Assembly: GCF_000312525.1 (NCBI RefSeq)
Contig: NZ_HE997451.1
Coordinates: forward strand, 402,178 to 466,177
DNA length: 64,000 bases
Source: Bartonella florencae
Lineage (GTDB): Bacteria > Pseudomonadota > Alphaproteobacteria > Rhizobiales > Rhizobiaceae
Direction of reading: 5' to 3'
Positions 21,118 to 30,251 of this stretch are shown here, piece after piece (within the stretch, counting starts at the first letter, position 1; every line of letters starts with the position of its first letter). The notes under the pieces were generated by a model that had not been told where the DNA came from, did not search any database, and saw only the letters and a list, made by a program, of their open reading frames with translations. The position numbers were made by a program, and so were the translations under genes.

Positions 21118-23435
21118 TCTACGATTCCTTCTTCAACAAAACGCTTATACAATACAAAGCGAACAGCATTGGTCACTTTAGAAGGTGAAGTAATGTTAGG
21201 AACATAAATAGCCAAATTAAATGAAAGTTTCTTACTATCAAAAGCAGTAAAACTTACCTGTGGTGCAGGACTTTTCAAAACTCCCTCGGTTTCAGAAGCA
21301 ATCTCTAACAAAATTTCAACAACACGCTCTGGCGCAATATGAGAAGAAACGGCAACAGGAATATCAATACGCCCCATTTTACTACGTCTAGTCCAATTAC
21401 TAACATTATTATTAATGAGACTTGAATTAGGAATAATAATCGTCTTACGTTGAAATGTCTCAAGTTCTGTTGCACGCACACTGATACGTTTAACAATACC
21501 ACTCACAGATCCAGATTCCACATAATCTCCAAGCTTAAAGGGCCTACCAATCAAAATAATAAGCCCAGACACAAAATTTTGCACAATATTTTGCAATCCA
21601 AAGCCTATACCAAGAGAAAGCCCACCAGCAATAAGCGCAAAGTTTCTAAGATCCAAACCTGCCATTGACAGTCCTATCAAGGCCGACATCACAATACCAC
21701 CATATCCTATAACAGTTTTGATAGAATTACGGACCCCAGAATCAAATTCCCCATGCTCTAACAAAGTTTCATCTAGCCAACCAATAAGTCGGCGCATAAG
21801 AAACCAGCAAATAAAGAAAGCAATAATTCCAGTAACAATAGAAATTAAAGAAATGAACACATTCCCAATTTGAAAACCGGTCATAAACTGCCACAATACT
21901 GTGTTTAAATCAGAATACGAAAATCCAAATTGTACGGCAATTGGCATTGCACAAAACACAATCACAAGCAAATTAAGGAAAACACTTAAAATACCCCCTA
22001 ATTTATTCATTGTTTTTTCTTCTAAATGCATCCATTGCATTAAAATATGGCCAACTGTTGTTTTCATAAATTGGCCTTTATTTCCAATGACTTGAGCGCT
22101 TTTTATCCCTAAATACATGAGAACTAGAAATGCTCCACCAATCACAGTTTGCTGTATAATAAAACGCGCTAAACCAACATAGCCGAAACAATTCATCACA
22201 ATCAGCAACATTCCCAATATAATGAGAGGAATACGTATATAGATTGGCCAAAAACGGAGTTTTTTCTCTTCACTTTGAGAAATCCCACGTCTAAAGCGTA
22301 CAGGTATAAATGAGATAATAAACAATATTATTGCGACAAGAAAAACAGCAATAAAGCTTTTGGCAATTGTCAAAGAAAGAGAAGCTGAAACGATTTGATA
22401 AATACTATCAAGAACAGCATCAAATGCTAAGACAACACCTAAAAAAGTAATTAATATCACCAATTGATGCGCTGCAGACGGTGCAATATTGAGAAGATGT
22501 ACACGGGTCATATTCGATGCTAAGAGAACAACAGCCAAACGATTTATTAAAAACACCAAGATAATTTGACGCCCCACCATCTCAAATACTGTTGTGAGCT
22601 TTCTTGGATCCAAACCAAAACTATCAAACAAAAAGAATATAAGATAAATACAAACAGTACATATAAGTGAAGGAAGAAGAACTGAAATAAAAGCAACAAA
22701 TAAACGTTGTAAATACGATATTTCTTCATTCTCTTCGGTAAAATGTCCACGCACATGTGCTAGAATTTTACGAGAAAAATAAGAAAGTCCTAAAGCAATA
22801 AAAAGTGGAATCAAAAAACAAAGAAAAAGCTCTAACAGTTTGAAATAAAATATAAAATCCCACCAAGAACTCAACAATAAAAGAAAATCAGCTGAAGCCT
22901 CTTTCGTTTTTTGAACAAGATGCTTAACCATTGGCATGGAAAACTCAAGCCTGTGCATGAGTGTACGTTTAAAAAGTTCTCGAGATTGAGAAATAGCAAG
23001 TTCGTCTATTCTATTTGTAGCCGAAAAGATTGCTTCAAACCGTAATACGATACTATTAAGCTTAGCTTTTTGCTCTAGCAACAAAGAACGCTCATCACTT
23101 ATTTTTTTCAAGTCATCATGGAGCTCTGTTAATTGATCAAGAAGCACATTAATATCATTAAGAGGAGAACGCAAAACAAATGCAGCTTCCAAGGCACGTT
23201 TACTGATATTTTGTGCCTGTAACCGCAGTTCCACCAAAGCCTGTTCATCTTCTGATTTATTTTCAAAGTTTTTTTCTAAAGTTTCTGTATTTTGTTCAAG
23301 AGTTTCAATAATGCTTTGTTGTTGTTTAATAATTTCATCAATTGAATAAGCAGTCCCCACTTGTCTGATACGTGTAGTATTTTGTAATCCAAGATGCCCC
23401 CACGCACAACAACTGAAGACAACGATAATGCCCAA
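21111..23435 (-). CDS. MscS-family mechanosensitive channel, large form
   Basis: Inner-membrane tension-gated channel that protects against hypo-osmotic shock. An N-terminal periplasmic coiled-coil region (about residues 30-150) is followed by many membrane helices. The MscS core holds the pore-lining helix (IAGGLSLGIGFGLQNIVQNF) and the beta domain (FKLGDYVESGSVSGIVKRI). At 774 residues it resembles MscK/YjeP-type channels. The frame as sequenced can only begin at a TTG (23435) without a ribosome site. An ATG at 23479 with ideally placed AAGG runs into a stop after an A7 tract, so the true 5' end seems frameshifted (see findings). Confidence 0.88.
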   Translation of the reverse strand: MGIIVVFSCCAWGHLGLQNTTRIRQVGTAYSIDEIIKQQQSIIETLEQNTETLEKNFENKSEDEQALVELRLQAQNISKRALEAAFVLRSPLNDINVLLDQLTELHDDLKKISDERSLLLEQKAKLNSIVLRFEAIFSATNRIDELAISQSRELFKRTLMHRLEFSMPMVKHLVQKTKEASADFLLLLSSWWDFIFYFKLLELFLCFLIPLFIALGLSYFSRKILAHVRGHFTEENEEISYLQRLFVAFISVLLPSLICTVCIYLIFFLFDSFGLDPRKLTTVFEMVGRQIILVFLINRLAVVLLASNMTRVHLLNIAPSAAHQLVILITFLGVVLAFDAVLDSIYQIVSASLSLTIAKSFIAVFLVAIILFIISFIPVRFRRGISQSEEKKLRFWPIYIRIPLIILGMLLIVMNCFGYVGLARFIIQQTVIGGAFLVLMYLGIKSAQVIGNKGQFMKTTVGHILMQWMHLEEKTMNKLGGILSVFLNLLVIVFCAMPIAVQFGFSYSDLNTVLWQFMTGFQIGNVFISLISIVTGIIAFFICWFLMRRLIGWLDETLLEHGEFDSGVRNSIKTVIGYGGIVMSALIGLSMAGLDLRNFALIAGGLSLGIGFGLQNIVQNFVSGLIILIGRPFKLGDYVESGSVSGIVKRISVRATELETFQRKTIIIPNSSLINNNVSNWTRRSKMGRIDIPVAVSSHIAPERVVEILLEIASETEGVLKSPAPQVSFTAFDSKKLSFNLAIYVPNITSPSKVTNAVRFVLYKRFVEEGIVEC

Positions 23436-23658
23436 AACAACGAAAACTATGCCTATTTTTTTCTAAAAAATGAATACATATCTGCCTTAGATGTATTAAA
23501 GAGGAATCCCCCTTCTCTTTAAAATATGGTATAGGATAAATATTTTCAACTTTTATAAATAATCTTATAAAAGCTTTCCCTTATCCCATAATGCTGATAA
23601 TAAGAAAGAAGATAAAATAGACTTGGTAAACTCAATAAATTACAGAAGGCACTTTAGC

Positions 23659-24033
23659 ATGCTTTTTTTGCACCTCTATTGCAAAAAAGAAAATTTTCTT
23701 CCTTTTACGGCTTGGCTTCTTCTGTCCAGCCTTGGCATGCTTTTGACGAGCAACTCTAACACACATGCTTGTTTAATCAAACAACCACAAGAAAGTAATA
23801 GAGTTAAAACAAATACATTTGTCCAAAAAAATAAATGTGATCAATGGAATGTTATAATGGCAGGAAACAAAAAAATTATAACACTCCATACAGATCCTGT
23901 TCTACCTATCATTATTTTTCAAGATATCCTCGCGTTGCATCTCTTTTCAAAGGCGCGCATCATTATTGGCCCACGGCTTGAGAGCCTTCAAACGCAATAT
24001 TTTGCAAATAAACGTGCTCCTCCTCTTGCTTAA
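23659..24033 (+). CDS. Conserved-looking small protein of unknown function upstream of secDF
   Basis: A 124-residue product starting at the ATG with AAGG nine bases before it; a longer start at 23623 is less likely. A hydrophobic stretch (FTAWLLLSSLGMLLTS) followed by NTHAC could be a signal peptide, possibly of a lipoprotein. The second half is soluble with a hydrophobic core (LPIIIFQDILALHLFSKARI). It lies 77 bases before secDF on the same strand. I do not recognise it. It could be coding only by chance, but composition and spacing favour a gene. Confidence 0.55.
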   Translation: MLFLHLYCKKENFLPFTAWLLLSSLGMLLTSNSNTHACLIKQPQESNRVKTNTFVQKNKCDQWNVIMAGNKKIITLHTDPVLPIIIFQDILALHLFSKARIIIGPRLESLQTQYFANKRAPPLA

Positions 24034-24110
24034 ATTATGAAACAACTCTCTATAATCAGCACTGCTTTTTATTTTAATAACTCTTAGATTGCCTATTAGC
24101 GGAATATATC

Positions 24111-26624
24111 ATGCGTACACCTCGTTGGTTGACTACTTTTTATTGTTTGATTCTTTTAAGCAGCATTTACGTTGCCTTGCCTAATTTATTTTCAAAAGAA
24201 CAGGTTCAGAACTCACAATTCTTAACTGACACACGCGTGACACTCGGGCTTGACCTTCAAGGAGGTTCTTCTCTCCTTCTCGAAGTTGATAGCAAAACGT
24301 TAAAGCGTGATCAATTACACATAACTTTAAGTAATGTACGTAATACACTGCGCGAAAAACAAATCCGTACATCAAGTATCCGTATTATAGAAGAGAGTGT
24401 TGTCGCAGTTATTTCTGATCCATTACAAACTGAAAAAGCACTCTCTGCTCTGAAAACATTGATAACCCCCATACATAGTAGCTTTGGCACTACAGCCAAT
24501 GACATGACGATAAGTGCTCAAAATGGAACTATCCGTGTCATATTAACGGAAGCTGGTATAAAAAATCGTATTAGTAATGCTATTGAACAAAGTTTGGAAA
24601 TCATCCGCCGCCGTATAGATCAAGTTGGTGTTACAGAACCAGCCATTCAAAAGGTAGGAAGTGATCGTATTATGGTTCAATTGCCGGGCCTGCAAGATCC
24701 AAAGCAACTACGTGATCTTTTAGGGACGACTGCTAAGATGACGTTTCATCTTGTCCCCTCTAATGTGGATATAAATAACCCATCTGTAGGTGTTTCAATA
24801 CTCCCAGGATATACAGATGAGACACAACGTTATGCCATTTATGACCAAATCGCCTTAGATGGAAATGTCCTAAAAGATGCGCGTGCAGGTTTCGATCCGC
24901 AAATTCCAGGACGTTCTGTAATTTCATTCACTCTGAATTCCTCTGGTGCAAAAATATTTGCCGATATAACACGAGAAAATATTAACCGTCCTTTTGCCAT
25001 CGTTCTTGACAACAAAGTCTTGACTGCCCCTACTATCAACAGTGTCATTCCCAATGGACAAGGTCAAATTACAGGAAACTTTGATCCTAAAGAAGCCTCA
25101 ACTCTAGCTGCTCTCCTGCGCGCTGGTTCCCTGCCAGCACCACTCACTGTGATTGAAGAGAGAACTGTAGGTCCAAACCTTGGTGCAGATGCCATCCAAA
25201 TGGGACTTTACACTGGTATAATCGGCTTTATTCTTGTTACAGTTTTTATTTTTCTTCTCTACAGAGTTTGGGGGCTCATTACAAATATAGCACTAGCACT
25301 CCACACTATTTTAACATTTGCTGCGCTAAGCCTCCTTGGTGCAACACTCACACTCCCAGGGATCGCTGGTATTATTTTAGGCATTGGAATTGCCGTTGAT
25401 GCCAATATTCTTATCAATGAGCGTATCCGTGAAGAAAGCCGGAAAGGTGTCAGCGCCTTTGCAGCCTTAGACCGAGGATTCAAACACGCTTTTGCGACCA
25501 TTGTTGATGCCAATGTGACGGCAATTATTGCGACCGTTTTACTATTTTGGTTTGGCACAGGTCCTGTTCGTGGTTTTGCCGTAACAATGCTGCTTGGTAT
25601 TATCATCTCCATGTTCACAAATATCACTATTGTGCGTATCATGATGATTTGGGTAATCCGTAAATGGAAAATTAAAACTCTCCATCTGCATTCTATTTTC
25701 AAGATCATCCCACAAAATACAAATTTCCGTTTTATGAAAGCACGTTTTATTGGTATTGGCGTCTCAATTATTTTATCACTTGCTTCGGTTTTTCTGTTTT
25801 TTAAACTGGGCTTGAATTTTGGAATTGATTTTATTGGTGGTAGCCAAATGAGCATTACCACAAAAACACCAACAAACTTAGCAACCTTACGTTCTAAGCT
25901 TGCCACCCTTAACATCGGTGAAATTACATTGCAAAATATTGATAATGCAAACACTGTGCTCATTCGTATGCAAAAACAAAGTGGCAGTGAAGCACAACAA
26001 GCCATCGCCATTGATAAGGTTAAAACAGCCGTACAATCCATCTATCCAGATGCGACATTCGACCAAATAGAGGTTGTTGGTCCCAAAATTTCAGATGAGC
26101 TTGCCACAGCTGCTTTTACTGCTGTTCTTCTCGCATCAATTGCTATGACCCTCTATATATGGTTGCGCTTCGAATGGTTCTTTGCAGTTGGTGCAATTGT
26201 AACGCTTATTTTAGACACCACCAAAATGATTGGTTTTTTTGCCTTATTTCAATTTGATTTCAATTTAACCGCGATCGCTGCCCTTCTAACCATTGTTGGT
26301 TATTCTATAAATGATAAGGTCGTTGTTTATGATCGCATGCGCGAAAATATGCGCCTTTATAAGAGCATGCCTTTGCGTGAACTCATTGATCTCTCCATTA
26401 ACCAAGTTTTTATACGTTGTCTCTTTACATCAGCAACAACAGTCTTCGCTATGTTACCCATGGCGATATGGGGTGGCAGTGCTGTCCATAATTTTGCACT
26501 TCCCATGGTGTTTGGAATTATTATTGCAACTTCATCCTCTATCTTTATTGCTGCTCCTATTTTACTCCTGTTAGGGAATTGGTGGCGTGGACGAATTAAT
26601 CGTACAAACACTGAACGAAAATGA
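24111..26624 (+). CDS. secDF: Fused protein translocase subunit SecDF
   Basis: SecD and SecF use the proton gradient to pull exported proteins through SecYEG. Both are fused in one 837-residue chain. The SecD half has the signature LGLDLQGGSSLLLEVD at about residues 46-61, the large P1 domain, and helices with GIAVDANILINERI. The SecF half starts near residue 545 with LGLNFGIDFIGGSQM and ends with NDKVVVYDRMREN and its helices. Fusion is the usual state in Rhizobiales. A single-gene unit. Confidence 0.96.
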   Translation: MRTPRWLTTFYCLILLSSIYVALPNLFSKEQVQNSQFLTDTRVTLGLDLQGGSSLLLEVDSKTLKRDQLHITLSNVRNTLREKQIRTSSIRIIEESVVAVISDPLQTEKALSALKTLITPIHSSFGTTANDMTISAQNGTIRVILTEAGIKNRISNAIEQSLEIIRRRIDQVGVTEPAIQKVGSDRIMVQLPGLQDPKQLRDLLGTTAKMTFHLVPSNVDINNPSVGVSILPGYTDETQRYAIYDQIALDGNVLKDARAGFDPQIPGRSVISFTLNSSGAKIFADITRENINRPFAIVLDNKVLTAPTINSVIPNGQGQITGNFDPKEASTLAALLRAGSLPAPLTVIEERTVGPNLGADAIQMGLYTGIIGFILVTVFIFLLYRVWGLITNIALALHTILTFAALSLLGATLTLPGIAGIILGIGIAVDANILINERIREESRKGVSAFAALDRGFKHAFATIVDANVTAIIATVLLFWFGTGPVRGFAVTMLLGIIISMFTNITIVRIMMIWVIRKWKIKTLHLHSIFKIIPQNTNFRFMKARFIGIGVSIILSLASVFLFFKLGLNFGIDFIGGSQMSITTKTPTNLATLRSKLATLNIGEITLQNIDNANTVLIRMQKQSGSEAQQAIAIDKVKTAVQSIYPDATFDQIEVVGPKISDELATAAFTAVLLASIAMTLYIWLRFEWFFAVGAIVTLILDTTKMIGFFALFQFDFNLTAIAALLTIVGYSINDKVVVYDRMRENMRLYKSMPLRELIDLSINQVFIRCLFTSATTVFAMLPMAIWGGSAVHNFALPMVFGIIIATSSSIFIAAPILLLLGNWWRGRINRTNTERK

Positions 26625-26721
26625 GAATAACATGTTTTTTCATATGATATACTCCTCTTTTCTTTTAAAAATACAGTCATTTTAACCAAATCATTTTTTA
26701 CTAAAAAGTTGTCAATAATCT

Positions 26722-28476
26722 ATGCTTCATGATACACCACTCATTACAACTATTGTTTCAGGCTTATGTTTAGCATTTCTTTTGGGAATGATAGCAAGCC
26801 GTTTGCGCATCTCACCACTGGTAGGATACTTATTAGCCGGTGTTATTGTAGGCCCCAATACAGGTGGCTTTAGAATAGATTATGTCATTATCAACCAACT
26901 CGCTGAAATTGGTGTCATTTTGCTAATGTTTGGAGTTGGACTCCATTTTTCATTAAAGGATCTTTTGTCTGTAAAAGCTATTGCTATCCCTGCTGCCATT
27001 GGACAGATGGCATTTTCTACTGTTCTAGGTTTGTGCCTTGGTCTTATCATGGGATGGGGTTTTAGCGGGAGTTTAGTCTTCGGTCTCGCTTTATCCATAG
27101 CAAGTACCGTCATTTTACTGCGCGCTTTGCAAGAACGTCATCTTATTGAAACAGAAAAAGGCCGTATTGCTGTTGGATGGCTGATCATTGAAGATTTAGC
27201 AATGGTTCTTATACTTGTCCTCATACCATCACTAGCAAATGTTCTGAGCAATACAAAAAAGGAAGCTTTTGATCCTCTTGTTCAATGGTTAGACTTAAGT
27301 ATTTGGGGAATTTTTGGTCTCACCATCCTGAAAGTCATCCTGTTTATTGCCCTTATGCTCGTGATCGGACGACGCGTTATTCCGTGGTTACTCAAAATGA
27401 GCGCACAATCGGGATCACGTGAATTATTTCGTCTTAGCGTCTTTGCTATTGCACTAGGAGTAGCTTTCGGAGCAGCCCATTTATTTGGTGTTTCTCTTTC
27501 TCTGGGAGCCTTTTTTGCCGGCATGGTTATGAGTGAATCAGAATTAAGTCATCGTGCAGCGGAAGAATCTTTACCGCTACGAGATGCTTTTTCTGTTCTG
27601 TTTTTTGTTTCTGTAGGCATGTTATTTGATCCAGGAAAGCTGTTAACACATTTTTTTCCTCTTCTCGCAACATTAACTATTATTATAGTAGGAAAATCTG
27701 TCGTTACCTTTTTTATCGTTAAAGCTTTTCGCTATTCTAATGCAACAGCTTTGACTATTTCTGCAAGCCTTGCCCAAATCGGAGAGTTTTCTTTTATTCT
27801 TGCAGGTTTAAGTTTGAGCTTGGGACTTTTAAACAACGATGCCCATGATTTAATTCTTGGAGGTGCGATTCTTTCTATTTTGCTCAATCCCCTTGTTTTC
27901 ATAGCCTGTAACAAAATCAAAAAACGTCTGGAAAAGATTCCTGCAAATTTGCAAAATACAGAAACAATCATTGACATTGATCCCCGAGATCCCGACCAAG
28001 AATCTTTACAAATGACCTTAAAAGCCAACCATATTGTGATTATTGGTTATGGTCGTATTGGTAAATGTGTTGCATTATCTTTAACAGAAAAAAATGAATC
28101 TATAGTGATAGTAGAAGAATCAAAACGTCTTGCTGATCAAGCGATTTCAGACGGATTGGAAGTCATTTGCGGTAACATCATTCAACAAGAAATAATGAAC
28201 GCAGCAAATATAAGCGGTGCACATAAAATTGTTATTACAATGCGAAACACCATTGAAGTAGGAGAATGTATAGTGAATATACGTGATATGAAAAAGGATA
28301 TCCAGATAATCACGCACGCACTCTCTGATGTAGAAACAACTTATCTTATTGATTTAGGTGCAGATGTTGTAGTAACTGATGACGAAGAAATTGCCAATGG
28401 TGTTATAGAACATATCATGGGAGAAAGATCTGTAAAAAATATGCACAATTGTGAATCAAATTTACAAAAAACATAA
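26722..28476 (+). CDS. Kef-type monovalent cation:proton antiporter (CPA2) with NAD-binding domain
   Basis: About twelve membrane helices of the Na+/H+ exchanger fold fill residues 1-395. A TrkA-N/RCK domain begins near residue 435 with the dinucleotide motif IVIIGYGRIGKCVAL. Overall it resembles YbaL/KefB. It probably exchanges potassium for protons under nucleotide control. No KefF/KefG-type oxidoreductase lies nearby. It is followed after 15 bases by the UPF0104 gene and likely co-transcribed with it. Confidence 0.88.
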   Translation: MLHDTPLITTIVSGLCLAFLLGMIASRLRISPLVGYLLAGVIVGPNTGGFRIDYVIINQLAEIGVILLMFGVGLHFSLKDLLSVKAIAIPAAIGQMAFSTVLGLCLGLIMGWGFSGSLVFGLALSIASTVILLRALQERHLIETEKGRIAVGWLIIEDLAMVLILVLIPSLANVLSNTKKEAFDPLVQWLDLSIWGIFGLTILKVILFIALMLVIGRRVIPWLLKMSAQSGSRELFRLSVFAIALGVAFGAAHLFGVSLSLGAFFAGMVMSESELSHRAAEESLPLRDAFSVLFFVSVGMLFDPGKLLTHFFPLLATLTIIIVGKSVVTFFIVKAFRYSNATALTISASLAQIGEFSFILAGLSLSLGLLNNDAHDLILGGAILSILLNPLVFIACNKIKKRLEKIPANLQNTETIIDIDPRDPDQESLQMTLKANHIVIIGYGRIGKCVALSLTEKNESIVIVEESKRLADQAISDGLEVICGNIIQQEIMNAANISGAHKIVITMRNTIEVGECIVNIRDMKKDIQIITHALSDVETTYLIDLGADVVVTDDEEIANGVIEHIMGERSVKNMHNCESNLQKT

Positions 28477-28491
28477 AGTGGGTAAAGAAGC

Positions 28492-29445
28492 GTGAAAATA
28501 AAGAAATTTATATGGCCATGTATTGGTATTTTAGCAATGCTGATTTCTATCCGCATCTTGTATATAAAGCTCTCTACCATTTCTTTTGGTGATGTATTAG
28601 AGCGCTTGAATAATTTGGATGCACAACACTGGTTATTGGCCTGTTTATGCTCTTTCTTAGCTTACGCTGCTCTTGCTGGCTACGACAGAATTGCCTTACA
28701 GCATCTCGGACATAAAATTTCTTGGGTTTTTATAGCTATATGTTCCTTTACCACCTATGCCCTTTCACACAATATTGGTGCTTCAGTTTTTTCTGGTGCA
28801 GTTGTGCGTTATCGTGCCTATAAAATGAAGGGATTGAATGGAACAGAAATCGCGATATTGGTAGGCTTTTGCTCTTTTACTTTTATAATAGGCACAATCT
28901 TACTTTTTGGGATGGTTTTACTTCTACAACCTGAAATTATCACGCTCATTCATGATGATCTCCCTGAATGGCTTGGAACGACTGTTGGCGCAGCTCTTCT
29001 TGGCTGTATAGCACTCTATACCTTTGGCAGCTGGCTTCAATTAAAGCCTTTACACTTGGGCAAAAAAATTCAACTTTCCTACCCACGGTTAAAAATTGTC
29101 ATCCAACAGCTTCTCATTAGCCCCCTAGAACTTTTAGGCGCAGCAGGGATTATATATGCTGTTCTTCCACACAGCACAGATATCCACTTTATTTCTGTGC
29201 TTGGCGTTTTCCTAGCATCTTTCACCATAACTCTCCTATCCAATGCTCCAGCGGGAGGAATTGGTGTTCTGGAAGCTTTATTTATCACAGGAATGCCAAA
29301 TGTAAATCCAACTGATATCATTGCAGCCCTTATTGTTTTTAGAATACTTTACTTGATTATACCACTCATCATTTCATTATTTGTTGTCGCAATTTTTGAA
29401 GCCCAACAATACTGGAAACGTTCCCCCAAAACACCCCTTAAATAA
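28492..29445 (+). CDS. YbhN/UPF0104 family membrane protein (flippase-like)
   Basis: A 317-residue protein with about eight membrane helices, related to the N-terminal part of lysylphosphatidylglycerol synthases. Family segments are SHNIGASVFSGAVVRYRAYK and NAPAGGIGVLEALFI. It begins at a GTG 15 bases after the antiporter gene. It lacks the catalytic transferase domain of MprF, so lipid or glycolipid flipping is the most that can be inferred. Confidence 0.8.
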   Translation: MKIKKFIWPCIGILAMLISIRILYIKLSTISFGDVLERLNNLDAQHWLLACLCSFLAYAALAGYDRIALQHLGHKISWVFIAICSFTTYALSHNIGASVFSGAVVRYRAYKMKGLNGTEIAILVGFCSFTFIIGTILLFGMVLLLQPEIITLIHDDLPEWLGTTVGAALLGCIALYTFGSWLQLKPLHLGKKIQLSYPRLKIVIQQLLISPLELLGAAGIIYAVLPHSTDIHFISVLGVFLASFTITLLSNAPAGGIGVLEALFITGMPNVNPTDIIAALIVFRILYLIIPLIISLFVVAIFEAQQYWKRSPKTPLK

Positions 29446-29679
29446 CAAAAAAGAAAACAATTTTTTCTTTATTTAATACATGTATAAAAAACTACAAGAT
29501 ATTGTTTTTCAATGATAGTTTATCACATTTTAAGCTTCTGTTATTTCAAATCCTCTCACTAGAACAATCAAAACAACTCTCTTTCCCATGGCACACGAAG
29601 TTGACATATCAATAAAAACTATGGAGAAAGGAACAAAACTGTTTCTCATAGAGCTCCCCAAGACAGGAGCTATAGAGCA

Positions 29680-30093
29680 TCAAAAACTCGCAAATATCCA
29701 TTTTACATCTTCATCAGCATCAAAATAACGCTGTCCCATGAATTTTGCACTATAGATTTCATAAGAACTGCCGTGAAACGGCTTAGAAACCCTAAGAGAT
29801 TTTCCTTTAAAACACTAAAGACATTGAACTGTATCTGATATAGAAATCAATGCAACCATTATTCTCATTTATCTTTTTTAATTGAATATTGCAGTTTCTT
29901 TCCATAACAATCCGATGATATAAAATATACAATATTTCAATTTTCCCAGATAAAATCATCCACTAGCCTACGAAATGAATTTCTTTGCTGAATAGCCGTT
30001 TACAAATAATTCTGCCACATTTTCTTCCCCATAAATCATTGATAAAATCCCTTTTCTTGTATAAATTCTTGCCTGTTTTAAAATAAAAAGGCA
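29680..30093 (-). pseudogene. Decayed minus-strand coding fragments of unknown function
   Basis: The 806-base gap between the UPF0104 gene and the TerC gene has no intact gene. Two open blocks survive on the minus strand: 29680-29814 (45 codons with stop, ending KFMGQRYFDADEDVKWIFAS then F) and 29968-30093 (42 codons with stop, with IYTRKGILSMIYGEENVAEL). They end in stops without nearby starts and lie in the same orientation, as remnants of one or two lost genes would. The second stretch is also open in another frame, so the reading is uncertain. Family not recognised. Confidence 0.35.
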
Positions 30094-30251
30094 TTAACAG
30101 TTTAATCCCTGTTCACTCTATAACCTATACGCGAAAAACTGTTAAAGCGTCATGACAATACAATCGATTCAACAATCTTCATATTTTCTATTCTCTATAA
30201 AAACAAACTGTTCTTCTAGCCCTTGCTTCTCAAATAACGCATTTTTTCTAG

